Source: Omphiscola glabra (lineage: Eukaryota; Mollusca; Gastropoda; Lymnaeidae). From it: DNA of 64,000 bases. Numbering within the stretch: position 1 is the stretch's first letter; every line of letters begins with the position of its first letter. This document shows positions 1 through 10,986 of this stretch, in pieces. The stretch spans positions 28,944,347 to 29,008,346 of the forward strand of contig OZ024798.1 in NCBI GenBank assembly GCA_964017045.1, written 5' to 3'. The notes below the pieces were generated by a model. It was not told the DNA's origin. It saw only the letters and a program-made list of their open reading frames with translations, and searched no databases. The translations under genes were made by a program, and so were the position numbers.

Positions 1-367
1 AGCGGTACATTGTTCAGTGAGTGGTACAGTGTTCTATTAGCGGTACATTGTTCTTTGAATGGTACAGTGTTTTCTTTGGGTGTTACATTGTTCTGTGAGT
101 GGTACATTGTTTTTTTTGGGTGGTACATTGTTCTGTGAAGGCACAGTGTTTTCTTTGGGTGGTACATTGTTCTGTGAAAGGCACAGTGTTTTCTTTGGGT
201 GGTACACTGTTCTGTGAGTGGTACATTGTTTTCTTTGGGTGGTACATTGTTCTGTGAAAGGCGCAGTGTTTTCTTTGGATGGTACATTGTTCTGTGAAAG
301 GCACAGTGTTTTCTTTGGGTGGTACATTGTTCTGTGAAAGGCACAGTGTTTTCTTTGGGTGGTACAT
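1..367. repeat. 40-bp minisatellite, truncated by window edge
   Basis: About nine units of 40 bp are present. Each is built from two related ~20-bp halves that start with ggtaca and contain cagtgtt or cattgtt. The array runs off the left edge of the window. ORFs on the minus strand through it are repeat translations rich in the peptide YHPK and are not credible genes. Confidence 0.95.
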
Positions 368-600
368 ATTTGAATGATTGAACGGTCGGTAACATGTTAT
401 CTAATGTTCTCTGTGTTACCCAGACTTCGATAGTGGCTTTTACACATACATATATCTTAGTGCTACCCCTTGACCCCCACCTTTCGCTATGTAAGTGGAT
501 CATTTATATCGAAAGCACATTATATAAACGTCCAATAATTTCTATAAAGATGAATAAAAAATGAAACTTGTTGCTGCTCATGGTAACCCTTCCAGTTTAT

Positions 601-1000
601 CTCATCAATTTTTAAGTTATCTCATCAATTTTTAAGTTATCTCATCAATTTTTAAGTTATCTCATCAATTTTTAAGTTATCTCATCAATTTTTAAGTTAT
701 CTCATCAGTTTTTAAGTTATCTCATCAATTTTTAAGTTATCTCATCAATTTTTAAGTTATCTCATCAATTTTTAAGTTATCTCATCAATTTTTAAGTTAT
801 CTCATTAATTTTTAAGTTATCTCATCAATTTTTAAGTTATCTCATCAGTTTTTAAGTTATCTCATCAATTTTTAAGTTATCTCATCAATTTTTAAGTTAT
901 CTCATCAGTTTTTAAGTTATCTCATCAATTTTTAAGTTATCTCATCAATTTTTAAGTTATCTCATCAATTTTTAAGTTATCTCATCAATTTTTAAGTTAC
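601..1000. repeat. 20-bp minisatellite, 20 copies
   Basis: The unit ctcatcaatttttaagttat is repeated exactly 20 times with only a few substitutions (caatt to cagtt, catcaa to cattaa). The constant 20-bp phase with no indels points to recent amplification by unequal exchange or slippage. Confidence 0.98.
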
Positions 1001-2046
1001 ATTTTTTTTAACGAATTGCTCCTTTGAGTGTTAACAGTGTTGTATGTTGACCAGACCAGTAAATATGTTTATGACGTATTTATTAAGCGAGTCTTAAAAT
1101 ATGTAACACAACGCTTGCATAAATTTGTTAAATACTCAACCTAACGCTGTTAAATAACCCCTTTATAACGGCTGTTATATTTGACATCAGAGTTAACAAA
1201 ACAGGACGGAGTTTGCTAATTGAAGTAAAAGAAACCGCCAGTGAACTTCACCCTTGACCTTCTCGAATTCGCAACTCTAAGCGCCATAATTACCCTCCTC
1301 AGAAACGTCCCACCAGCCCGCATTAACAGCCCTCGGCGACTTCTCACGCAACGGAGGAGCTGGGGCCCCCGAATAGACAACAATTACAGCCAATGTTGAC
1401 TTAGGAGGCGGCTTTAATCTCCTTTCATTTTCCATGAGGAGGAAAAATGCAAAACAGAGACCTCTTTTTTTTTTCCTCTCTCTACGCTCCGCGACCTTTA
1501 ACTTTAACCCCCTGCCTCAACCTTCACGGGGTTAATCTTCGAGGCAACACGTCGAATTCCGGCAGTGGCGCGACGGACGCTGGTGGTTAAGCCATCTCTA
1601 AACGAGACCTTGGACGGCCAAGTTTCAACTTGGACTGTGTCAACTAGCGAATCGCGTCACAGACGTCCCTTGATGAATGCGCGAGTTGGACTAAAAAAAA
1701 AAAAAATAATAAAAAAAAAACCTCCTGCTGTTAGATGAAAAGACAGATCGAACTTCCCCGAGTTCACGTAAAACAAGAAAATAAAAATTTGTTTTTGGCT
1801 ACTGATTTGTTGTTAGTGAATGTAGCATAATTAAAAAATTATTTTAAAATCCGGTTTAGAATGATTAATTTCCGCTCCACGTAGAGATCATGAACAATAG
1901 GGTTCCAAGGGTGAGACTTTTTAGTGAAATGTGAAGTGTCCGTGCGTGCTAAGTCAATCAATGTGCAAAGAAGTCTTAAAAGCTTAATGAATGTCACGTG
2001 ATCTAATTCAGTAAAGACGGAAGGTGCTGCTCGTCACGTCTCTTCA
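1001..2046. other. Unassigned unique sequence
   Basis: No tandem array, no ORF of note and no recognisable element were seen. The stretch contains A-rich runs near 1,693-1,720 and a GC-richer patch at about 1,300-1,380. Confidence 0.5.
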
Positions 2047-2620
2047 AAGTCAGTAGGACTTGTTTCATCACGACGTTATAGGTACAGTCAGTAGGACTTG
2101 TTTCATCACGACGTTATATGTACAGTCAGTAGGACTTGTTTCATCACGACGTTATATGTACAGTCAGTAGGACTTGTTTCATCACGACGTTATATGTACA
2201 GTCAGTAGGACTTGTTTCATCACGACGTTATATGTACAGTCAGTAGGACTTGTTTCATCACGACGTTATATGTACAGTCAGTAGGACTTGTTTCATCACG
2301 ACGTTATAGGTACAGTCAGTAGGACTTGTTTCATCACGACGTTATATGTACAGTCAGTAGGACTTGTTTCATCACGACGTTATAGGTACAGTCAGTAGGA
2401 CTTGTTTCATCACGACGTTATAGGTACAGTCAGTAGGACTTGTTTCATCACGACGTTATATGTACAGTTAGTAGGACTTGTTTCATCACGACGTTATATG
2501 TACAGTGAGTAGGACTTGTTTCATCACGACGTTATAGGTACAGTCAATAGGACTTGTTTCATCAGGACGTTATAGGTACAGTCAGTAGGACTTGTTTCAT
2601 CACGACGTTATCTGTACAGT
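2047..2620. repeat. 38-bp minisatellite, about 15 copies
   Basis: The unit begins cagtcagtaggacttg and continues through catcacgacgttata. Copies differ mainly at one site (tatatgta versus tataggta), and the last copies at about 2,540-2,650 decay into unique sequence. Confidence 0.97.
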
Positions 2621-3656
2621 TAGACTTTGTTGGTCAGTAGCACTTGTTTCTCCAACAGGAATACCCCCTCCCCCCGCGCATGTTGAAGACCTTGCTCTAA
2701 TGATCCTCAAATGTTATAACGAAGCAAGTGACTGTTTCCCTTGACAAATGAAACTTCTGCATTGACATTCACTAAAGATTTATAGTCATCAAAGTCCAAA
2801 CATCGGACTGGGGGCAATACTACCTCGAATAAGGGACACACACGCTTTTCTATGTGTGTGTCACCATTTCATTTTCTCTTCTTCTCTTCACAAACAGGCG
2901 GTGTGAAAAAAAATGTTCATCAATGCGAGTGGTCCTCATTTTTGTTAAATCTCGGGTTTACGCGTAAATAATATGAATAAATAACACTGTCAGGTGCAAT
3001 CATATACATTATTCAATGATGCATTTATACAAAGCTTGCACGGTACTAAGAGCTGGCCACGCCTTCACTTTGAACATGGTCTGTCTGGTGGGTTTTCCTG
3101 ACCAATTTGGACAGAGTCATGCAAATTACGCGTGTGTGTGGGGCGGAGGGGGGGGGGGGGTGCTCTGAGCCAAGCTGTCCTTGGCCGCAACGAACTTGAG
3201 GCCCTGCACAGAGCTATAATTATATCTCTATGTCTATGGAGGCCCTGGTATGCGATTCTTCGCGAGACTCCGTTCAAGACCTAATCGCTCAGTAAGTTTG
3301 CAGCTATTCTAAGCCTTGGTATATCCAAGTCAGACATGCAAGTTTAAACTTTACAATTCGGTCTGATGTGGGGGGGGGGGGGGGGAAGAGTGATCACAAT
3401 TGTATGACGTCACAGTTTTTAAAAATTTTCAAATCCAAATCCTGGGGGGGATGTCAAATAGGAGGCAATAAGGCAATAAGGAAAATTCAGCCACCTGCCC
3501 TCATCATAAGACAGTGATCATTGGGCAGAAATACAACATGAACAGCACTGCTACAGCACTGCTGTCTTGAAATCATTTCTATTTAGACTTCAAACAACAA
3601 AAACAAAACAGCTATTTTAATTGTCTTTCTGCCATGAGTATCTTTTTGTCAGGATG
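2621..3656. other. Unassigned sequence with G homopolymers and a dispersed motif
   Basis: No gene was recognised. G runs lie at about 3,149-3,160 and 3,371-3,385. The motif at 3,203-3,240 (cagagctata through atgtctatgg) closely matches the 41-bp tandem unit found at 56.8-57.4 kb. Minus-strand ORFs here include the G run and are not convincing. Confidence 0.5.
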
Positions 3657-3812
3657 CAAACACACACGTTTTGAGTTGAGTTTCAAAGACACACAAGTTT
3701 TGAATTAATTTTTAAAGACACACAAGTTTGGAATTAATTTTTAAAGACACACAAGTTTGGAATTAAACTTTAAAGACACACAAGTTTGGAATTAAACTTT
3801 GAAGACACAAAA
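3657..3812. repeat. 29-bp minisatellite, about 5 copies
   Basis: Units of about 29 bp contain gacacacaagttt followed by gaattaa and a T/A-rich tail. The last copy overlaps the start of the ORF at 3,799. Confidence 0.85.
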
Positions 3813-4017
3813 GTTTGTCAAGTTAGATGAAAGAAGAGAACCTGAATGCTCTACCAAATCTGTCATTCGCCCTGTCGCAAAATTTGTGGCCATCTCGAAT
3901 GTGGGCGTCCGCGATATCCATCAGCCCAAAACAAACACGGCGGGGATTTCTTTGCCAAACGATGAAACGTCGAGGGCCGAGCTGGCGTTGGTTAAGATGC
4001 TAGAAATGTATGGGTGA
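3799..4017 (+). CDS. Candidate exon or small ORF, unrecognised product
   Basis: This is a 72-codon open frame. Its first few codons lie in the 29-bp repeat, but the remainder (from about residue 7) is non-repetitive with mixed composition. It contains charged and hydrophobic stretches such as DERREPECSTK and a C-terminal segment RAELALVKMLEMYG. I do not recognise a family. The frame closes just after a possible splice donor (gggtgaagt near 4,012), so it could be an internal or first exon rather than a complete gene. It could equally be a chance ORF, since 70-codon frames are common in 64 kb. No promoter or polyadenylation signal could be tied to it. Confidence 0.18.
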   Translation: MKTQKFVKLDERREPECSTKSVIRPVAKFVAISNVGVRDIHQPKTNTAGISLPNDETSRAELALVKMLEMYG

Positions 4018-6960
4018 AGTAGGATAAGGTCCTGTAGTGTGGACAGACGTGCTGTGAAAAAATCTTGTTTGAACCCGGGGGCTGTTTATCCCCTGTTGAC
4101 TGTGCTCGGAGTGCGAGGTCTACAGTTGAAACGGACCCCGCCACCTTCACAGTCGCGCGAGGAATTAGCGGCATATGTATAGTACTGGCGTGACCGAGGT
4201 TACCGGAAGTGGAAGAACCCCAGAGGTGTGTACACTGATGTGAATAAAGGGGGAGGAGGTTGTGAAGTTTTATAGCTGGAGGGTGATGAAAGCGACTTAT
4301 GGCTTATGGTGGTTGTGTTGGTAACTCTTAAAGGGAGAGATGTCCATAATGGCAATAACGTTTTTATGTTTGACCAGCATCCGTATAATATATAACGGAG
4401 CATTTACAAATACACTGCGACACTAAAATGGTTTTGGCATCCCGCACCCACATTCATACTTTTGATAGATATGTATGGGTGTATGAGGGGGGAGGGGGGC
4501 AATGAGTTGGTCCGGTTAAAAACATCAGTTTTAATGTTGATACGTGTAATGTTCAATGTGACCCAAATCGGGAAAGGATAAAATGCCCGAATCAGCCATT
4601 TGTTTCAGACTGTTATCTTTCACATTAGTTGACCTAAGTTGATTAGTAGACCGAATTTTGTTTTAGTAAACCCCTTAGTCACCCACTCTGTAGCGTCCGG
4701 ATCCAGTTGTCGTAAAAATGCCGTCACGCATAAAATATTTTTTGTGACTAATGTATTCTTCTATTATATTATGTTGTTTTTTTTTTCGTTTGAAATTATT
4801 TAAAACTGAAGTCGTTGAAAATCGCAACACCAAAGGGAGACGACTTAACATCCTAGAAATCGGCGTGAACTTTCTAATCATCAAAGTTCACCCAGGTCAT
4901 ACGAAGCGATGTCACCAATAACATTATCCTCCCCACACTCCCACGCCCGCGTTTACGTCACACAGCAAACACGTGAATTTTTTTAGTTTAAAACTCAACT
5001 GCCTCCCCCCCTCCCTCTCCCCTTCTTTTCCATCCCTCACATCGTCTTCAGTGTTGAGTTTCTAACGTGAATAAAAAAAATGGGCTTTGGATGTCCCGTT
5101 TGTTTGAAAACGAAACATTGAAAGTCTCCAAACAGCAGATCAACGATGGGTCGGTCCAGTCAAACATTGACACAGTCAAGCCGACCCGAGAGGGGCGATA
5201 CTCGGAGCTTACGCGAGCTTTGTGCTGAGCTTCGGGAAAGGGGGGGGTGTTAGGGGGGGTGGTGCAGAGAGGGGCTCTGTGGTCAGATGGTCATTAATTT
5301 AAACCGTCAGCTTTGCGGCTAACACCGCGACCAGAGGGACTAAAGATAGATGACAGAACTCACGTGTTGCGTAATATTACATTGAACTCTTAGAGACCGA
5401 GGAATATGGCGCCGTCATGCATCTTACAAGCGATTTCTCGTTTGTTTTCTCTTGACGTTTTCTGTTGTAGAGGGGCCAATCTGCGACCCGCAAGAGCGTC
5501 CGATAGCTGGTTTGTTTTTTCATAAAATGTGTAAACATGACAATATAATTTGCAACAATCTTTACAAAAGATTTTTTTAAAAATGATTATCGCAGTATCA
5601 AACTGTAATTCTTCAATAATAACATCGCAGCAAATAAAACTAAATAAATTTTTACGACTTACTTGTGAACTGAACTTGGAGTGAACTTTTGGAGCCCTTC
5701 CCCAATAAGCTCTGTAACGTATTGAAGTACCGTTATTTATAAGGATTAACAATCTTGATCTCATTTAAGACTTGGCTCGTTTGATAAACAATGCTTAACA
5801 AAGCACTGAGAACAATTATTAAAAATATAAAAAAATCAAAGCTAGCGATATTACAAATAATAATTTTAATTATATTATTGAGTTGATATAATAATTTTTT
5901 TAAAAATACAGAAATAAAAACAATGTCAACTTAGAGCAATTGAAAAAAGTATAATACTAGAAAGGTACACATATTAATCCACACACACACGCACAGGGAA
6001 AAATCGTGTTCGACTGCTGAAAGTCTGGTAAGTTTTTTAAGTCTGTCGGTCACAGTCGACCGACGTATTTGCACTGAAGCAGCCAGAAACCCCTGGAACA
6101 GAAAGTCTATTAATTCTCAGGCCAGAGGGCAACTTCTCTCTCTATGTGTCGGCACTTCTGGAAACGAAAGCTAACTTTCCCAGTCAAGCGCGGTGTCGGA
6201 AAGAAGTGTCCAGCAGGTGTCGCCAAGTTAATTGGTGACATCAGTAACAACAACAAAAAAAATGGTAGGTAAGGGGTTAACTACTTATAAGAGTGTTGGA
6301 CAGCGATTAAGCTTTAACGTACATTAATGAGACACGAACAATTGGCGTAATGAATACAATATACAACATAGATTAAGCTTTAATAACGGTAACACAGAAA
6401 ACAAATGTTTCAGCAAACACCTACATCAGTACAACAGCAAAAAAAAAAAAAAATTATATTAAGAATAAATTAAATTTACATAAATTAAAGTATATATCGC
6501 CTAAACATGAAAGAAAATAATAGGAATGGGCAAAAGTCCCGAAGGGGTCGTTCGCAAATTACGTCACTCAAAAAATGACCTTTCAGTCCCCTCCCCCGTC
6601 ACAAAGTATCACAGATCCTTTAAACCCCCCCCCCTTTTTTTAGTGTCACGACACACCTAAAAATTAAAAACATACATACATTTTTCATAGCTAAAGTAAA
6701 ATTTATTTTATTCTTTAACATTTTCCCTTTATAATGAATTAAGATGTAGTATTATTAGAAAACTGTAACGTAAAACGTAAAACAATGAAGTCCTCCCCGA
6801 ACCGAATGCAAAATGGCCACATGCCGCACGTCGACACCCTCTTTGCGGCCCGCAAAGTAACGAAATATTCATGTTTTATTATGTGTTTTTCAATAGCTTT
6901 TCACACTGTCCCATTTTCTGTCGGCCCGCACAAGCTTTTTATAAAATATTACGACCCGCC
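4018..6960. other. Long unassigned stretch, no gene recognised
   Basis: The sequence is A/T-rich with short ORFs on both strands, none with recognisable motifs. The minus-strand 124-codon frame at 5,390-5,764 is not similar to anything I know. Pieces such as gcgacccgc (about 5,486), gcggcccgc (about 6,844) and a stretch near 6,540-6,640 with aaattacgtcac resemble words found near ends of DNA transposons. No element could be delimited. Confidence 0.45.
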
Positions 6961-7352
6961 TTACATTTTGAGTTTTGCAGGCATGTACTTACATTTTGAG
7001 TTTTGCAGGCCTGTACTTACATTTTGAGTTTTGCAGGCCTGTACTTACATTTTGAGCTTTGCAGGCCTGTACTTACATTTTGAGTTTTGCAGGCCTGTAC
7101 TTACATTTTGAGTTTGCAGGCCTGTACTTACATTTTGAGCTTTGCAGGCCTGTACTTACATTTTGAGCTTTGCAGGTATGTACTTACATTTTGAGTTTTG
7201 CAGGCCTGTACTTACATTTTGAGTTTTGCAGGCCTGTACTTACATTTTGAGCTTTGCAGGCCTGTACTTACATTTTGAGTTTTGCAGGCCTGTACTTACA
7301 TCTGGAGCTTTGCAGGCCTGTACTTACATTTGGAGCTTTGCAGGCCTGTACT
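6961..7352. repeat. 28-bp minisatellite, 14 copies
   Basis: The unit runs tgtacttacattttgag followed by ttttgcaggcc. Variants include gagctttgc for gagttttgc and one unit shortened by one base near 7,110. The array ends in gcaggcctgtacttgctgg. Confidence 0.97.
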
Positions 7353-7489
7353 TGCTGGTAAAAAAAAATGAGTGTACCGTTAAGAGGAAAGATGGTTAAG
7401 TTTTTCCCCTAGTCCCGTTTGATAGCGTGGTTGTGTGTGTTATCTATTGAAAAGAATACATTTGAGTGGGAAATAAGCCTTGTGTACTT

Positions 7490-7665
7490 GCGTGAATAAA
7501 ATATTGTGTAGGTGTGTGAAATGAAGTATTGTGTATATGTCTGAAATAAAGTATTGTGCAGGTGTGTGAAATGAAGTTATACTGTATAGGTGTCTGAAAT
7601 GAAGAATTGTGTACGTGTGGAAAAGGAAGGATTGTGTAGGTGTGTGAAAGGAAGTGTTGTGTACA
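7490..7665. repeat. Irregular ~29-bp repeat, about 6 copies
   Basis: Degenerate units share tattgtgta, ggtgtgtgaaat and gaagt in order. Spacing varies, so this is an older or less homogenised array than its neighbours. Confidence 0.75.
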
Positions 7666-8100
7666 TGTGTGGAGTATTTTAATTTATAAAGAGCCTCGTG
7701 ATTAATGCGTCTTAACGGGATTTAATCAGGAAAACATGTTTTGATTGTGAGCCCCCAGCTGACATTGTAAACATATTTGTTAAAATAAGTTAAAAAGGAA
7801 GATTTGATCTCGTAGAGATAACGTCTTCAAACCACGCCAGCTTTGTGACTATGGCCCATGGCTTATACCATGCTACTTCCGCAAAGTGAGACCTGTTGAA
7901 ACGAAACCCGAACGTGACCACACAATACAACTGTATTAAATTAGGGTGACCAAACGTCCCGTTTTTTCACAATCGTACCCGGTGTCCCGAAAAAGTCTCT
8001 TGGGACGTCTAAATGTCCCGTTTCTAAAACCAAAACACATTTTCAAATCACTAAAACTTCCTAATTTATAAAATAACTTGAAGTAATATTTGACTAGCTG

Positions 8101-9660
8101 TGTAGCCAGTGCCAGTAGTGATGGGGGCTGTGTAGCCAGTGCCAGTAGTGATGTGGGCTGTGTAGTCAGTGCCAGTAGTGATGTGGGCTGTGTAGCCAGT
8201 GCCAGTAGTGATGTGGGCTGTGTAGTCAGTGCCACTAGTGATGTGGGCTGTGTAGTCAGTGCCAGTAGTGATGTGGGCTGTGTAGCCAGTGCCAGTAGTG
8301 ATGTGGTCTGTGTAGTCAATGCCAGAGGTGATGTGGGCTGTATAGTCAGTGCCAGTAGTGATGTGGGCTGTGTAGCCAGTGCCAGTAGTGATGTGGGTTG
8401 TGTAGCCAGTGCCAGTAGTGATGTGGGCTGTGTAGCCAGTGCCACTAGTGATGTGGGCTGTGTAGCCAGTGCCACTAGTGATGTGGGCTGTGTAGCCAGT
8501 GCCAGTATTGATGTGGGCTCTGTAGCCAGTGCCAGTAGTTTTGCGGGCTGTGTAGTCAGTGCCAGTAGTGATGCGGGCTGTGTAGCCAATGCCAGTAGTG
8601 ATGTGGGCTGTGTAGCCAGTGCCAGTAGTGATGCGGGCTGTGTAGCCAGTGCCAGTAGTGATGTGGGCTGTATAGTCAGTGCCAGTAGTGATGTGGGCTG
8701 TGTAGCCAGTGCCAGTAGTGATGTGGGTTGTGTAGCCAGTGCCAGTAGTGATGTGGGCTGTGTAGCCAGTGCCACTAGTGATGTGGGCTGTGTAGCCAGT
8801 GCCACTAGTGATGTGGGCTGTGTAGCCAGTGCCAGTATTGATGTGGGCTCTGTAGCCAGTGCCAGTAGTTTTGCGGGCTGTGTAGTCAGTGCCAGTAGTG
8901 ATGCGGGCTGTGTAGCCAATGCCAGTAGTGATGTGGGCTGTGTAGCCAGTGCCAGTAGTGATGCGGGCTGTGTAGCCAGTGCCAGTAGTGATGTGGGCTG
9001 TATAGTCAGTGCCAGTAGTGATGTGGGCTGTGTAGCCAGTGCCAGTAGTGATGTGGATTGTGTAGCCAGTGCCAGTAGTGATGTGGGCTGTGTAGCCAGT
9101 GCCACTAGTGATGTGGGCTGTGTAGCCAGTGCCACTAGTGATGTGGGCTGTGTAGCCAGTGCCAGTATTGATGTGGGCTCTGTAGCCAGTGCCAGTAGTT
9201 TTGCGGGCTGTGTAGTCAGTGCCAGTAGTGATGCGGGCTGTGTAGCCAATGCCAGTAGTGATGTGGGCTGTGTAGCCAGTGCCAGTAGTGATGCGGGCTG
9301 TGTAGCCAGTGCCAGTAGTGATGTGGGCTGTATAGTCAGTGCCAGTAGTGATGTGGGCTGTGTAGCCAGTGCCAGTAGTGATGTGGGTTGTGTAGCCAGT
9401 GCCAGTAGTGATGTGGGCTGTGTAGCCAGTGCCACTAGTGATGTGGGCTGTGTAGCCAGTGCCACTAGTGATGTGGGCTGTGTAGCCAGTGCCAGTATTG
9501 ATGTGGGCTCTGTAGCCAGTGCCAGTAGTTTTGCGGGCTGTGTAGTCAGTGCCAGTAGTGATGCGGGCTGTGTAGCCAATGCCAGTAGTGATGTGGGCTG
9601 TGTAGCCAGTGCCAGTAGTGATGCGGGCTGTGTAGCCAGTGCCAGTAGTGCTGCGGGCTC
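8101..9660. repeat. 30-bp minisatellite with 330-bp higher-order repeat
   Basis: Fifty-two units of 30 bp (consensus start tgtagccagtgccagtag) run without an indel. From 8,341 the array is organised into four 330-bp blocks of eleven units each: 8,341-8,670, 8,671-9,000, 9,001-9,330 and 9,331-9,660. The blocks share the same series of variants (tatagtcagt, gccactagtg twice, gtattg, tagttttgc, gccaatg). I see one substitution in block 3 (near 9,056) and a divergent final unit in block 4. Because 30 is a multiple of three, both strands stay open: 536 codons on plus (decapeptide SASSDVGCVA) and 579 on minus (decapeptide ATQPTSLLAL). Confidence 0.98.
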
Positions 9661-9989
9661 GCGTGATGGTTGCAATGTTCCCCCTCTACCACACTGCTAA
9701 CGCTGCGTTAACGACAGTGTCCCTGCCATAGATCTTATATGCATAGCGAAAGAAACAAGATGAGAGTGGCAGACCCTTTGTGCAATCCTGCAGGTTCTCT
9801 ACAATGTTTGATACGGACTTTTCTAGTTTTACAACTTTATATTAGATAAGAAGGAGGTTTTAACAATAGCTGGGACAACAGTCAAATATCTTCATTGTAA
9901 ATCCTAGACCAGAGAAATTTAATTTGTTGTTTTGTATTATGTTGTAAAATATGTTTAAATAAATAAGTATTCAATGCAAATTTATTGTT

Positions 9990-10408
9990 TTCGTTTATGA
10001 TATGCCTCATTTATGATATGCCTCATTTATGATATGCCTCATTTATGATATGCCTCGTTTATGATATGCCTCGTTTATGATATGCCTCATTTATGATATG
10101 CCTTATTTATGATATGCCTCATTTATGATATGCCTCATTTATGATATGGCTCATTTATGATATGCCTCATTTATGATATGCCTCATTTATGATATGCCTC
10201 ATTTATGATATGCCTCGTTTATGATATGCCTCGTTTATGATATGCCTCATTTATGATATGCCTTATTTATGATATGCCTCATTTATGATATGCCTTATTT
10301 ATGATATGCCTCATTTATGATATGGCTCATTTATGATATGCCTCATTTATGATATGCCTCATTTATGATATGGCTCATTTATGATATGGCTGATTTATGA
10401 TATGTCTC
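9990..10408. repeat. 16-bp minisatellite, about 26 copies
   Basis: The unit is cctcatttatgatatg, with variants cctcgttt, ccttattt and ggctcattt. It lies inside the hAT-like element, 330 bp after the 30-bp array. Confidence 0.97.
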
Positions 10409-10727
10409 AGAGTTTAAATTAAATTACAAAAGTTAAGGTAAATTTAAAATGATTTCTAGGTCTCAAAGTAGTTAAAATGAACATATTTCAATAAACAGTT
10501 TCCGGCGGAGGCCCCCGGGCCCCTCTTGAGCTGGAAGGTATCCCCCCAAACATCTCTCCCTGGGTGTGTCCCGTTTTTTTCCAGTTCATGATTTGGTCAC
10601 CCTATATGAAATATACTGTTAGCCGAATGATTATATGTTATAGTAAGCCGAATGATTAATTATTAACCTATTATACAAAACGACAACTTCAACATAAAGA
10701 CAAAGAGCTCCACCATGCCCTCCCCCC

Positions 10728-10915
10728 CTTTTTGTTTTTTTTAAAATTTGAAGTCACCGATTATATCTGTAGCGCATGGTCACTCCATTTTTACCCACCC
10801 CTCTCTCGATTAGGAAAAGGTTGTTTACATTCAAATACCTTCTATTTGTTCTAATGAATGCTATTAGGTGACGCAATTTCTAGAATTTCTTTACTCGAGT
10901 GTTCTGATTTAATCC
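10728..10915 (-). repeat. Dispersed repeat, left copy of an inverted pair
   Basis: The reverse complement of this stretch aligns with 12,666-12,843. Shared blocks in order are tctgatttaat, tagaat, gcgtcacct, aatagaa, ttaacaacctttcc or close variants, aggggtgggtaaaa and a ggtgac segment. The copies are clearly diverged. The pair may be the inverted ends of a ~2.1-kb element spanning 10,728-12,843, or two independent MITE copies. Confidence 0.65.
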
Positions 10916-10924
10916 TTATAATCC

Positions 10925-10929
<5 letters not shown>

Positions 10930-10982
<53 letters not shown>
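10930..10982. repeat. (TA)n microsatellite
   Basis: About 26 TA dinucleotides follow a short duplication of atccttataat. It is self-complementary and can extrude a cruciform. Confidence 0.97.

Positions 10983-10986
<4 letters not shown>

Larger units (their letters stand above)
7942..10604. mobile_element. hAT-like non-autonomous element with minisatellite core
   Basis: The ends are inverted: tagggtgaccaaa at 7,942 and its complement tttggtcacccta ending at 10,604. Both subterminal regions carry gtcccgtttttt. The flanking 8 bp are tattaaat (7,934-7,941) and tatgaaat (10,605-10,612), matching at 7 of 8 positions. That is the target duplication length of hAT transposons. The inside holds two unrelated arrays: the 30-bp array at 8,101-9,660 and the 16-bp array at 9,990-10,408. 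No transposase was recognised in the unique parts (7,955-8,100, 9,661-9,989 and 10,409-10,590). I infer one old insertion whose interior was later expanded by tandem amplification. Two separate insertions is the alternative. Confidence 0.72.

Noticed and set aside
601..1000. Possible CRISPR array (regular 20-bp repeats)
   Set aside because: There are no unique spacers; units are contiguous. The same holds for the 20-bp array at 28,388-28,812 and the 25-bp array at 21,070-21,494.
5390..5764. Minus-strand 124-codon ORF
   Set aside because: It is non-repetitive but shows no recognisable motif, signal or neighbouring exon. A length of 124 codons is possible by chance in A/T-rich DNA, so I did not call a gene.
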